Made by a program: the position numbers and the translations under genes. DNA of 64,000 bases from Oasisia sp. SBJ-2009 (lineage: Eukaryota; Annelida; Polychaeta; Sabellida; Siboglinidae). Under the pieces are notes generated by a model. That model saw only the letters and a program-made list of their open reading frames with translations, had not been told where the DNA came from and made no database searches. The stretch is from the NCBI GenBank assembly GCA_964017155.1, contig OZ024866.1:27847105-27911104 (forward strand). Direction: 5' to 3'. Shown piece by piece: positions 44,803-56,675 of the stretch (the first letter of the stretch is position 1; each line of letters opens with the position of its first letter).

Positions 44803-45600
44803 CAACGCTACCATCTAAATTTGTGACACAGAGACGTGGCTAGTTTGCTGAAAACACAAGTCAGATATATGTTTGTATGCGAGCTTAAAAGTAAGCCAAC
44901 TCTTTATGTATAACTAGCACAAAATAATTCCAATACACTAGTACACAATGTCATCACCGTTATAACAAACACATAGACTGACAGCAAAGGTGGGGGAACC
45001 GACCACTTGGAAACCCACCATATCAATTATTCAAACAAAGTATGCAAGTTATAGGTTATGACCAAGGGGAAAGCGTTAGGAACATGAGCACATGTCCTCG
45101 CCCTAAAACCCCTTGAAAGTACACTCATATTAGACAAGTATATAACACAAATCGACAATGTGAGATGTAATATACAAGACAGTGTGATCGTAATGTCAAA
45201 AATACAAGACAATAACGTTTTAGACACTTGGTAACAATATAATATAGACTATGTATAGTGTATTTACAAATATGTACAAATAAAACGAAACACAGCATAT
45301 ATCAACACCAGTTTGAAATACCCAGGTGACGATGGGGAAGGAGGGTGGGAAATTTGCGACGACATAGTACTGAACAACAGAATGATAAATGTCGCAATAA
45401 ACGGAACCTCGTAACATAATTGTTTAACAACAATCGAGAGCAAATCAATATTTACCCTTTCAAACTCGAGAACTATCGAAAGAGAGGCTGGACACTGAGC
45501 TTGTCAGCGTCCTAATTTGTTTACCGTATACACCAGAATATAAGCTCTGGTTTTGTTGCCCACATAAATGCCTTTTGAGTTTCATTCAAAAGGTGTTTTT
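44795..45600 (+). mobile_element. Helentron-like element, short copy (806 bp)
   Basis: Its first 212 bp (44795-45006) recur at 45601-45814 with one substitution and a 2-bp indel, and its last 250 bp (45351-45600) recur at 60574-60822 with one substitution. The 3' end carries the hairpin CCTTTTGA (45571-45578) / TCAAAAGG (45586-45593). Just inside it, TGGTTTTGTTGCCCACAT is a near inverse of the 5' start ATGCGGGACAACGCTACCA. Asymmetric inverted ends plus a 3' stem-loop are the signature of Helitron2/Helentron rolling-circle elements. The middle (45007-45350) is unique and non-coding. Confidence 0.65.
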
Positions 45601-46049
45601 ATGCGGGACAACGCTACCATCTAAATTTGTGACACAGAGAGACGTGGCTAGTTTGCTGAAAACACAAGTCAGATATATGTTTGTATGCGAGCTTAAAAGT
45701 AAGCCAACTCTTTATGTATAACTAGCACAAAATAATTCCAATACACTAGTACACAATGTCATCACCGTTATAACAAACACATAGATTGACAGCAAAGGTG
45801 GGGGAACCGACCACACCAGGCCACTTCTGTAATAGAATGGCTCCCCCCACCCCAAAGGATATGTGTCACAAAGGAAAGTTACGTAACTGTAGTCACAAGT
45901 TCACCAACTAAGCCTCATAACTACAGGTGTAGAAAAAGTTGCTAACGGCGTTTGCATACGGCCGAACAAACCCGTAAGTGGCATGCGTGTCAAAAAACAA
46001 ATAACATTAGGCTAAAAAGTATACATGGGCACCCGTACAGGCCATCAAA

Positions 46050-46790
46050 GCTACATGAAATGCCCCGCCTAAGCAGAAAACGGTCGTGCGCTACATAAAA
46101 CCCACACAAACTAAAGCGATATAGTTGCAACCCAAGTGCGAATATGAAATGCCACCTAGAAGGCAAGAGGCCCAGTTAATGCAAACAGCGAATGTGAACC
46201 TTAAGCATAACACGTGATGATTAAAAAGCGCACAACCTGATAATTTGCAACAAATGAAATCTAGACCATGTTAATTGTTATAAAATTATATACCGACATA
46301 TGTCAGTAACGCAACAGCGACACGTTGTAGGTTGCCACTACCAACTAAGTACATGTAAAGAGCAAGGTGTGTTACCTGGAATGCCCCACCTAAGTAGAAA
46401 ACATCCTGATAACCTAGCGAAGGACACCTTCAGCGATGAATAGCACCAGAGAAATGATGACGTCTAGAATGAGTAATACACTTCTGTATGTGACAGGGAA
46501 TGTCCCACCTAAGCAGAAAACATTCAGTGCACATGTTAGATGGGTTTTGGTTACATGCAATGCCCCACCTAAGTAGAAAGCATCTGGATAACCTAGCGAA
46601 GGACACCTTCAGCGATGAATAGCACCAGTGAAATGATGACGTCTAGAATGAGTAATACACTGCTGAATGTGACAGGGAATGTCCCACCTAAGCAGAAAAC
46701 ATTCAGTCACATGTTAGATGGTTTTGGTATGTAACAAGTGGATGTATATAAGCATTAGTGTTCCAAATGCCCCACCTAAGTGGAAAACAC
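46050..46790. repeat. Array 1 of the long element: ATGCCCCACCTAAG motif and 179-bp duplication
   Basis: The motif AATG(C/T)CCCACCTAAG(C/T)AG recurs seven times. Within this, 46378-46556 and 46557-46735 are a tandem duplication of about 179 bp, sharing GATAACCTAGCGAAGGACAC and ATGATGACGTCTAGAATGAG with few differences. Confidence 0.88.
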
Positions 46791-46827
46791 AAGTTTTCGG
46801 ATCTGCCGTCCGCAGTGTCATGGTCCG

Positions 46828-47062
46828 AGCTATCCAACGAGTCCGAAGTGTCCAACGAGTCCGAGGTATCCAACGAGTCCGAGCTGTCCAACGAGTCCGA
46901 GCTATCCAACGAGTCCGAGCTGTCCAACGAGTCCTAGGTGTCCAACGAGTCCGAGCTGTCCAACGAGTCCGAGCTATCCAACGAGTCGGAGCGGTCCAAC
47001 GAGTCCCAGCTATCCAACGAGTCCGAGCTGTCCAACGAGTCCGAGCTGTCAGACGAGTCATC
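46828..47062. repeat. Array 2: 18-bp unit GTCCAACGAGTCCGAGCT
   Basis: About 13 copies of an 18-bp unit. Because 18 is a multiple of 3 and no unit contains a stop, several frames stay open on both strands (plus strand hexapeptide S-N-E-S-E-L). No sign that any of them is a gene. Confidence 0.95.
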
Positions 47063-47614
47063 TGTCAGTCTCGCAGGTATCCGAGTTGACCTCGTGAAGC
47101 ATCGAGGGCCACATTACCTCCCAGGTTTAACCTTAGGTATTGCAGAAATACGAAAACACAGCAGCGCAGTATTTCGTTCACACAAAAGAAATATGAATAT
47201 ACAGGCACCATGCCGTGATGTAAGCCTGTGACAGGTAGCACACATATGTTTGTGGCCATGCCAGAATAACCTGAGACAAGAAAGTGGCAAAGTGAATCCA
47301 ATACACTGTATTAACCTCAGGTAATTGAAGTGTGCAGCAATAGCGCACCTATAAAAGTTAGAAAACACATTAACGTAAGGAGGTCAATACAGCAATGTAA
47401 CGCGACCAACTATCATATGCCAAAATGTGTTATACAGCAACACCGGGTTCCATATAACAAGATGACATGTACACAAGGAACCCTATTTGTGTGGGACATC
47501 ATCAAGCCTGTTACATAATAGAAGGTGAGAACGTGGATGTGGAGACTCATCCTCACCGCCCTGGTCCAACAGCAGTGGATGTCCAAACGGAAAACCTGTT
47601 GATGAAATCAGGCT

Positions 47615-48010
47615 CGAAAGAATAAACATCATCACCCTGGGCCGACCACAAAGCACGCCCGACAGTAAATGTGTGGTCTATAACAGCCTGCTGAATGCAT
47701 ACCGGCACGAACGCATATATGGGAGTGGAACAAACGACATCTCCCTGGGCCGACCACAGTCAACCGGAACAATGTATGTGTGGTCTCCAACAGGGTGGTC
47801 ATGCATACAGGCACAAACACATATATGGGAGCGGCACAAACATCATCTTCTTGCGGCGACCACAGTCAACCCAAACAAGATATATGTGGTCACCAACAGG
47901 GTGTTCAAGCATACCAGCATGAGCGCATATATGGGTGGGGAACATAACATCATCGTCACACTGGGCTGACCACAAAGCACGCCCAACAATACATGCGTGG
48001 TCAACAGCAT
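47615..48010. repeat. Array 3: about 109-bp unit
   Basis: About 3.5 diverged copies with shared blocks TGGGCCGACCACA, TGTGGTC, CAACAGGGTG, and GCATATATGGGAGTGG followed by AACAT. Overlapping open frames here come from the repeat. Confidence 0.85.
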
Positions 48011-49734
48011 GTGCCATTCAAATGGAGAGGCATTAATGTAATCATGCAGGTAGCACGTATGGGTGTGGATCACGTCCACATCAACCTGTGCAACAATCGA
48101 CATTTTGTCCGTAACATGTCCGGTTTAAAACTGAATAATGTGGGTCTGGAAATAAATCCTCATCATGGATTGACCATCTGCAGACCCAGTAAACATGTGC
48201 AGGTGTAGTGCTAGTAAAGAAAGCAAAGAATAGAACACACATTATTGAAGTATGTAGACTTGCTAACCAAGTGTAGAGCTACATGGGTACATGGTCCGTA
48301 ACAAATTGTGATGGTGAAGTATTACCTCCATTACAATTTTGTAACAAATAAACATTAACTCCATGTCATATATCGATCAGACCGGCCGGCAGCTAGGTAG
48401 GCTAGTACGAAATCCTGAAAGTAATAAATAATATGTGCAGTTGGTAGGCACCCTAATCAAACCAAGGCCTCAGGATATCACCTATTAAAAAGGAGTAAGT
48501 ATCAAAACACAACGCAAAATCTACTTAACGACTTGACACGGCAAATACAGCTGGTGCCTAGAAGATGGAGTGAATTTGCCAACACTGTTGTGTGAGGAGT
48601 ATATAATAACATCTCGACGCAGAGACCTGTAATACATGGTCAAACCAAGTTCATTCAACTGCACGCCCTCGGCCAAAAGATATTGTTGCCAGTTTTCCAG
48701 GAGACCCTGGTGACGGAGGAATTGATTGGGGCGTGTGTACCGAGGACCGGCTACATAAATTCTCTTTTTTCAACGAAGTATTGTAAGATACAACACTGTA
48801 ATTAAAGTCAACGGATCAGTGATACCTGCCAGTCGACAACCTGCGGAAAATTCCAACATTACCACCTGTGTGACATGATAAAAGGATATCAATAGACGCG
48901 CCGCAGCCCTCTACAAAACGTGAAACCCGGCGACAACTCATCCGTCCCAATATCACGGAAGCCAACATGAGGGCTCATGCAGCCAAACAAAAGCGTCTTC
49001 TGTTCCAAGTGGGCAGTTGTCATTCCTCCCTGCCATGTAAGGGAGATAACATGACCACCGGGACACAGTGCGAAATTGCGGGTGTCCTCCCGGTTCATAA
49101 ACTGTAATCTCCGGAAAAAAACCTGTGTCCGTAAAACACAATGGTGACAGGGTAACATGCGGTGTTCATGATGACTGATCAGACACAAGCATAACATCGT
49201 ATATTGTGGCATAGGAGCCTGATCGGGCTATATAGCGTCTAAAGATATTGACGTTGGCCCCTTTGGACAAGTTTGTGTAGTAGCAAACGATAAGTGGTCA
49301 CCGATGGCAACGAAACAACGTTATTGCATAATCGCCAGGTGGCGATACGTGTAAAAAAAAAAAAAAAAAAAAAAGGGGGGCGTAAAATGTACTAGTAGAT
49401 CCGCTGAATGGCTGTACGGAATCAAAGAGATCGTAGCGGGAGTCTTAAACACCCATACCGTCGTGGACTGGTGCAATTGAAGTTAACACACCTGTAAATA
49501 TAACGTTATGGCACACAAGGCAAAAGGAACATGCAGGCACTCCAGCAAACAACGATCTGAAATGTTTGAAAAGTACTCGGTCATGAAGACATGAACGATA
49601 ACGTGTAATACTAACAGCGTTGCAAAGAACGAGACGAGATAAAACTGAAAGTGCGGTAGTAAGCAGGTGGAATCGAAGAAATTACGTAAATAACACCACA
49701 ATGAAGCCGTAATGGCAATCAAGTACGCTGACGT
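48011..49734. other. Non-repetitive part of the long Helentron-like element
   Basis: No gene recognised. An A-run of about 24 followed by G6 lies at 49352-49380. Small frames at 48889-49212 and 49483-50001 (minus) show no family resemblance. Confidence 0.5.
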
Positions 49735-50905
49735 GGCCTGGAAGAGGCACAGCCCAAACGGCAAATGCATTACACGGCCATAACAAGGCACAGCCCGAAT
49801 GGCGAAACAATTACACAGCCTGTAAACAGGCACACACAGAAGGGCATAAAATATCCAATTACACGGCCTTAAAAAAGGCACAGCCAAAATGGCAGAGAAG
49901 TGACAATTACACGGCCTTAAAAAAGGCACAGCCATAATGCCATAAAATATCCAATTACACGGCCTTAAAAAGGCACAGCCATAATGGCATACAATTTCCA
50001 ATTACAAGGCCTTAAAAAAGGCACAGCCGTAATGGCAGAAAATGTCGAATTACACTGCCTTAAAAAGGCACAGCCACAATGGCATAAAATATGCAATTAT
50101 ACCGCCTTAAATTTGGCACCGCCATAATGGCATAAAATACCAAATTACACGGCCTTAAAAAGGCACAGCCATAAGGGCATAAAATATCCAATTACACGGC
50201 CTTAAAAAGGCACAGCCAGAATGGCATAAAAATCCAATTACACGGCCTTAAAAAGGCACAGCCATAATGGCATAAACTATCCAATTACACGACCTTAAAA
50301 AGGCACAGCCAGAATGGCATAAACTATCCAATTACACTGCCTTAAAAAGGCACAGCCATAATGGCATAAACTATCCAATTACACGGCCTTAAAAAGGCAC
50401 AGCCAGAATGGCATAAAATATCCAATTACACGGCCTTAAAAAAGGCACAGCCAGAATGGCATAAAATATCCAATTACACGGCCTTAAAAAGGCACAGCCA
50501 GAATGGCATAAAATATCCAATTACACGGCCTTAAAAAGGCACAGCCAGAATGGCATACAATATCCAATTACACGGCCTTAAAAAGGCACAGCCAGAATGG
50601 CATAAAATATCCAATTACACGGCCTTAAAAAGGCACAGCCAGAATGGCATAAAATATCCAATTACACGGCCTTAAAAAGGCACAGCCATAATGGCATAAA
50701 ATATCCAATTACACGGCCTTAAAAAGGCACAGCCAGAATGGCATAAAATATCCAATTACACGGCCTGAAAAAGGCACATCCATAATGGGAACAACTTACA
50801 ATGACATGACCTGAAACAGGCACAGCCATAATGGCAGAACATGTACAATGACACGGCCTGAAAAAGGCACAGCTGAAATGGCAAAGTGACAATTACAAGT
50901 CCTTA
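49735..50905. repeat. Array 4: about 47-bp unit with a stem-loop in each copy
   Basis: About 24 copies of a 46-49-bp unit: AAATATCCAATTACACGG, then CCTTAAAAAGGCACAGCC and AGAATGGCAT. GCCTTAAAAAGGC can fold into a short hairpin in every unit. Edges are degenerate on both sides (49735-49900 and 50760-50905). Confidence 0.95.
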
Positions 50906-51867
50906 ACTGACAAAGACACATTGCTGTGAAAAAATCACCGCCATAATGGCAGGAAAGTTACATTTGCAAGTCATGGAAAAATCACAGCCTTACAAGCAGA
51001 TAATATACAAAGACAGGTGCACGAACAAGGCACAATGTAAACCAGCGAAGCAGGTAACGGTCTGGAAAATGCAACGCCAGTAAGTAACAGTCCCCACAGG
51101 ATACACCGGGAGGATACAAAGCAAGTAGCAAAGCAATGATTACATGTGGTATGATTATACATGGAAAAAAAATTGGCACAGTGTCTATTGCACTGTGCAA
51201 ATGCGTTATGTAATATATTTGAACTAATTATAAGTAAACATGAAAACAATGGAACATCATTTACCCTTTTTTTTAAATTGGTATTGTATGTATAATGTAG
51301 TAGTAATTGTAGTATGGGTAGTTGTTGTTGAAATAAATTTAATTCAAATTCAATTTAATTAAAGCAGCGCCCACGTGTCGAAGAACAGTAAAGGAGCTAC
51401 TAGTTATTTTCTGTAGCAAGAACGACCCCGCGAACACTGTGGACAGATTTCTGATTTCCTCCGTCATTTAAATGGACCCCGTCTAATAAATACTGCTGCC
51501 AGTTCGACAACACGCGTCACCCGTGATAGGACCAAAATTGTACTTATGTCATGAGATGTGGTGGCGACGAACATGTATGTATTTAAAGGGGAAGTGAAAC
51601 ACAACTATAACATTTCATATACCTAAATGTACACTATATAAGTATACATTAATGGTGACAGAAGCATATTCACTTATCAGACAAACTGGAAAAAAATATT
51701 TTTTCAGTGCCTAAATCGTCGACATTGAACACTGCGTATCGCCATCTTTATTCCAAACCGAGTGGTTTGATTACCTCCTATCTAGCCCATGCAAAATTTT
51801 GTTTTTTTTCGGTTTTCTTCGTTATTAGACATTTCTGCGCAAAAACAAAGATATGGTACCTTATTAA

Positions 51868-52900
51868 CCCATTAGACCCCAACCGTTTAAATTGACTTGT
51901 GCTCCTGTTCCCCAAGCTGCAGCCACTGATTTCACCAATTCGGGGTGCTTGCACATTTTAAGCTGTATCTTCAAAACTACTGATTTTCTATAATTGCAAG
52001 TTGTGTTTATTTTGATGTTCATTTAATTATCTTTAAAATTGTGTAATTATGGTGTATGTTGTAAAAAAATATATTGTAATATGAAGGTGACAAACATAGA
52101 ACATTACTATTCTGGACAACAATATAGTAGAATATCACGTTTTATTCACATAAAATGTATTATAATTGTTCTATTTGCACATGCTCTGCCTTGTTTAGAC
52201 ATAGTACTATATAAATCAGTTCATTTTGTCTGAATATGGACAGGAAACACAGCTTTGCAAGACTTCTATCTTGGTTGTCATCATCCTATATGTGACGTCT
52301 GTGTCATGCCAATGTGTATGTTGACATCGTGGATCACTGGCATTTTGAAACCTGAAACAACGAAATGTCAACCATTACGAAAATTGACAATGTTACCTAA
52401 TGATTTGTTATAATAAAACACCTAATTGTCATATATCACGACATAATCAACAGTTTCGGTGCTAAAAATCCGACTGGTGTTCACCCAACTTGGACAACGA
52501 AACATAAACAAAGCTCCGATCATTCATTTTATCGCTCATTCAGTTGTATTTCGAACGTAATGTAACCTTACCTTCAGTTCAATGCCAGAAGTGTCCAAAT
52601 CCAACGATATATAAGCACAAACTTAATCAGTAGTAAACAGCTACGATGTCCAAGACGCCGCCATTTTTGGAGATCCACAGATGATGAACTTCAATCACGA
52701 AAAACTCGAATTTTTTCAATGTGAACCCATGTCAAAATTACCCAGGATTCATAGCTAAGATATCAAGGAATCAGTGGGAATTAGTCTCATACGTATCCGC
52801 AAGATGGTGCCACCGCTAGAGGCTTTTTCCGTGTCGGACGCTTTCGGGCGCTCTGGGGAGGAGCGACCCGGACGCTTTCGGACGCGTGGGGTCTAATGGG
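51868..52900. mobile_element. piggyBac-like non-autonomous element, 1.0 kb, nested
   Basis: Starts CCCATTAGACCCCA and ends with the exact inverse. Flanks are TTAA (51864-51867) and TTAT (52901-52904), close to the TTAA target of piggyBac-type elements. It contains no open frame of note. The right side is GC-rich (CGGACGCTTTCGG repeated). It lies inside the Kolobok-like element, so it is the youngest of the nest. Confidence 0.72.
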
Positions 52901-52904
52901 TTAT

Positions 52905-55900
52905 ACACGAAAGGGGTCCTATGTGTCAACAAATAATATTTATTTGCATTCGAAATAAAAAGGTGGAATTAAATGTCAACGATTTTTAACCAATGAAAAT
53001 ATTCCTTATTCCCGACAGCAGAATTGACAGACTTCAAGGGGCGGGGCTACCGAACGGCAGGTCAACCGGGACTATTTTTTACTTTTGTTGACAAATATGT
53101 CGGAAGTGTTTTGCATTACAGTCAGAGGAAACGCTAGTTGCTAGTGATCTTGGATAAATCACAGTAGAAATGGATCCGACAGAGGAAGCATCTGTAGCAT
53201 AAGTGAGAGGTTGACACACGTGCTTCAACCAGCGTGCGAGCCGAGGTACGAGGCGTTAAACCCGGCCCGCCGAGACGGCGAGAGACTCAGTCTCAGGACA
53301 GAGGTTCGCCATTTTTATGGAATCGATGATCTTGGACTTTGGGATCAACGGTGCTGAAGTCTGAACAGTGAATAATTATGATGTTTGTGTGAATACTGCG
53401 TCCCAATGTCGACGGACATGTTGTTGAGAGATGGCTTGCCCGACCGTGCTGACAGATGCTTGCATGAGTCATGACTAACCACGAAAACTGTCGATGTTGG
53501 GAGTATCGGACTGCTGTCGATGTGCGATTTGCCTGGAGACTCGTTCGTTCGACCAATATAGCTAGTAGGTAAGTACTTACTAATACGTAGTTCAACATGT
53601 ATCGAAAAATAATTTAACAATTCAAACCTAAATAGAGCAATTATACTTGTATGGCTACACATATTAAATTTAAAAAAATCTATCTTCAAATTCGTAATGT
53701 AAAAAATGTTACAAACTTACTTTTTGTTTTTTACCAGATGTTACATGATCATGATGATGTGTGCATCCTTTTAATATATAATTATTTAATTTCCAATTTA
53801 AAAGTGCTAATACAATTTGTTAAATTTATGTAAAATAATGTCATTTGGATATGTGTGCCGCTGTGCAATTTATAATAGTCTGAATAATAAATAGATTTGT
53901 AATAAGGAATTCAATTCAATGTGCAATTCACATGAGAATATTGAAGTGAAGTATTAATGTATTGTATTCAATGTATTGGATATGTGCGGGTGTGTACGTC
54001 ATGACATATGTAGTCTTACAATCATAAAATTCATGTGTTTGCAAAATACTGTAACAAAATTACATAACAATCGTTTGTTTGTGAAATGCTGTGAGCATTT
54101 TATTACAGTATTTCATAAACAAATCAACCAAAGCGTTGACTTTGCAATGTGATATTGATGAATTACACAGTTTTGCCATTTACTAATTAATTATAAGATA
54201 ATGATTGTTTACTATTACTATAAATCAATTGTCAGAATGTATCGGTTAGCTGCATATCATGACTGCACATGTTCAATGGGATGCTTCCAAGCGGCAGCAG
54301 ACAAGTTATGCCAGTCAGGGTGTTTTGCAGGTGCAAAAAAGGGAAATTATTTGTTTCTTGTAAACAACAACACTTTCTCTGTTTCTCATTAGTGTCAGAA
54401 CTGCTTGATTCATCATCAGTGATATCGCTGTCACCCGCTACGACATATTCTGCATAACTCTCTTCAGTCTTTTCCTTCTGACTGTTGCAGACAGAATGAT
54501 CTGAAGATGGCGACAGTGACACTGGGACATCCGAAGTGTCATCCACATTGATAGGACTGCCATGGTCGAAGAAGGAATGCAGGACTGCGACAACAACTTC
54601 GCATACCCATGGTCATGATGAATATTCAATGGAACAACAATATCATCTATATTAATTACTGCATCGATAAAGTATCCCATTGGCGACATAATCACTGGCT
54701 CTGTTTGAGTTTGACACTACGAGTTAATGGCATTGCAATGTGACATCCATACTGCCATGAGGGACAATGTCATATGGTGCACTGAATCCTTTGAAAGTTG
54801 TGCTATGTATTTGTGAATCCTCCATCTGAAAGAATGATACATATGTAAGATGGTATGTATCTTCTGTGATATACATATAAATAATATTGTTTTGTCATCT
54901 TTTGTTTTCTCGTTGCAATACCTACATCATAAAAAATTAAAACAGAATAAATCAACTTGTAATTGGCATTTCGGAAAGTGTCCAGGATATAATTTTGTGT
55001 AGATGCATCTGTGGATATTGTAACTGTGCATGAGAAATCTAAATTTGATTGAATTATTCCACAGGCCCTGTATGGTCCTCCAGGATCCCCCAAACTATTT
55101 TCCCCCAAATGTTAAACAAATCTACTTTTGCATGGCTGTTGCATGTGGTGGAGCTGCTGTACACAAGAAATCTGTATTTTATTGCATCATTCTAAGGGCC
55201 TCCAAAACAAAAAGTAATGCTGGTGATTTGGTTTTTGAGAGTGTCCCTTGAAATCACATCTCAAACCCCATATCAGTTTTGTGGATTGGGTATCTGCTTT
55301 GTGGCTTGTCTGCTACTGCTAGCCAGGATCACTGGTCAACTTGATCTCAATGGGACCAGTGGACAGTGGGCTGACCAGGGTGTTGTGTTTCAACCAGGGA
55401 ACATTCATGCAATAAATAGAACATTGCCTTTTCAATGGTGCATTCTGTGCAGATTCCATTATGCGACTAACCTTCCTGGCATATTTTAATATGTATGTAT
55501 TCCGAGTCATTCAGACATTCTTTTCACTCTTGCTGGGAAACACAAGACAGTACTAAGATTGTGATCTTATTGCCTAATCTGCACTAGGCTGTTAATGGCA
55601 ATTAGTAACAGCAGACCTCTGTTGTACTTTGATAATGATGTTTACAACCCTTGCATGTAATAATGCAGGCTATGTGCTAATGTAAGGTTCCAAATGTTTT
55701 TCACCCATGTAACTATTAATTTTAATCATGGGATCAGTGATATTACTAGCTACTGTCTGGCGACTATTCTGACCCCCAACTAAAAAAAGGTGTGCTTGTT
55801 TGTCACTTGGAAAGCAAAACTGCAGATTCTTAAAGGTGAGATCCACATTTGGGTGCATAATGTTTTGCGGGATAAAAACCGTCGTCTTTGATTATTTATA

Positions 55901-56232
55901 AATGTATTAATCTGTGATTTTTTAAATATCGGATACTAGTGATATTCTACGGATATTTTATGATGACACTCTTAATATGCCTAAATTAAAATACTAAATG
56001 TGTTCCCAAGTAATATTTCCAACTGACTTGTGTTATGATGGGTAGTGTCATTGGATAGACACATTAACATACATAATAGTGACATTATGTTAAGTGTGAT
56101 TGATTCTGTAGCATGTTTTATTGTTGTTATACTCATTATTTTATAGAAGTTGTGAGTTGCACACATGTACAGATGTTACCAGAAATAAATACAATGATAC
56201 CATAATCACAATGACAATAATATTTCATTAAC
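52905..56232. other. Kolobok-like element interior, mostly unassigned
   Basis: A GC-rich patch with GGGGCGGGGC lies at 53036-53060. On the minus strand, 54400-54546 encodes an acidic Ser-rich stretch (GDSDITDDESSSSDTNE) that could be a transposase linker; this is weak. Minus-strand frames at 55319-55510 and 55670-55858 are open but unrecognised. Confidence 0.35.
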
Positions 56233-56675
56233 CTGCATGGCTGCTGCTCGCGCCAATCTGGTGTCCAATAGCTTCTGCTTCTTGGCTGATTTTGCCAATG
56301 AGAAATCAGTAGAGCCAAAGGTGTATGCGGAAAAATCGATCACAGATGGAACCGCATCTTTGACCAAGAATGATGTTTTTTTTTTACCAAGTGTCCTTGT
56401 TCATCATAGGTGTCTTTTGTTTTGTAATCGCCATCCACAAAATGATCACTGCAGACTCTCGCTGATTTAGCAGATGGGGGAGACGCCAACTTCAGTTTCT
56501 GCAGCCATCTTTTCTGTTGCGATTCATTTGTTGGAAGTCTATGGAAAGTTTTTTCCTTACACCTATAGTACCAGTTTGTACATCCTGGAGCCATGCAGTG
56601 CACTCCATGCTTTTTCTTTTCTTTATCTCCATTCTTGTCGGACATTTTCCCAGGTGATGCTGCTGCTTCAGTCAT
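56233..56675 (-). pseudogene. THAP-domain exon of a Kolobok-type transposase, frameshifted
   Basis: From the ATG at 56675 the frame encodes a THAP zinc finger: Cys27, Cys32, conserved Trp57, Cys75 and His78, with FHRLP, KSARVCSDHF and GDY. The frame breaks at an A10 run (56376-56385 on the plus strand as T10). In the next frame the expected THAP closing motif appears as DAVPSVIDF and the frame continues to a donor-like CAG/GTTAAT at 56233. A one-base indel in the homopolymer, real or a sequencing error, would explain this. THAP domains bind DNA; here it would recognise transposon ends. Confidence 0.82.

Noticed and set aside
44795..45814. Shared ends of the 45-kb elements considered as LTRs of a retrotransposon
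   Set aside because: The order is 5' end, middle, 3' end, 5' end again. No single block flanks an interior as LTRs would, and no TG...CA ends, primer site or pol frame is seen.
46714..47097. Repeat proteins of about 115 residues in four frames
   Set aside because: The 18-bp unit is open in many frames at once; lies in a non-coding mobile element.
49483..50001. 172-residue hydrophobic minus-strand frame that looks membrane-like
   Set aside because: Half of it is array 4; the rest has no similarity or start context that supports a gene.
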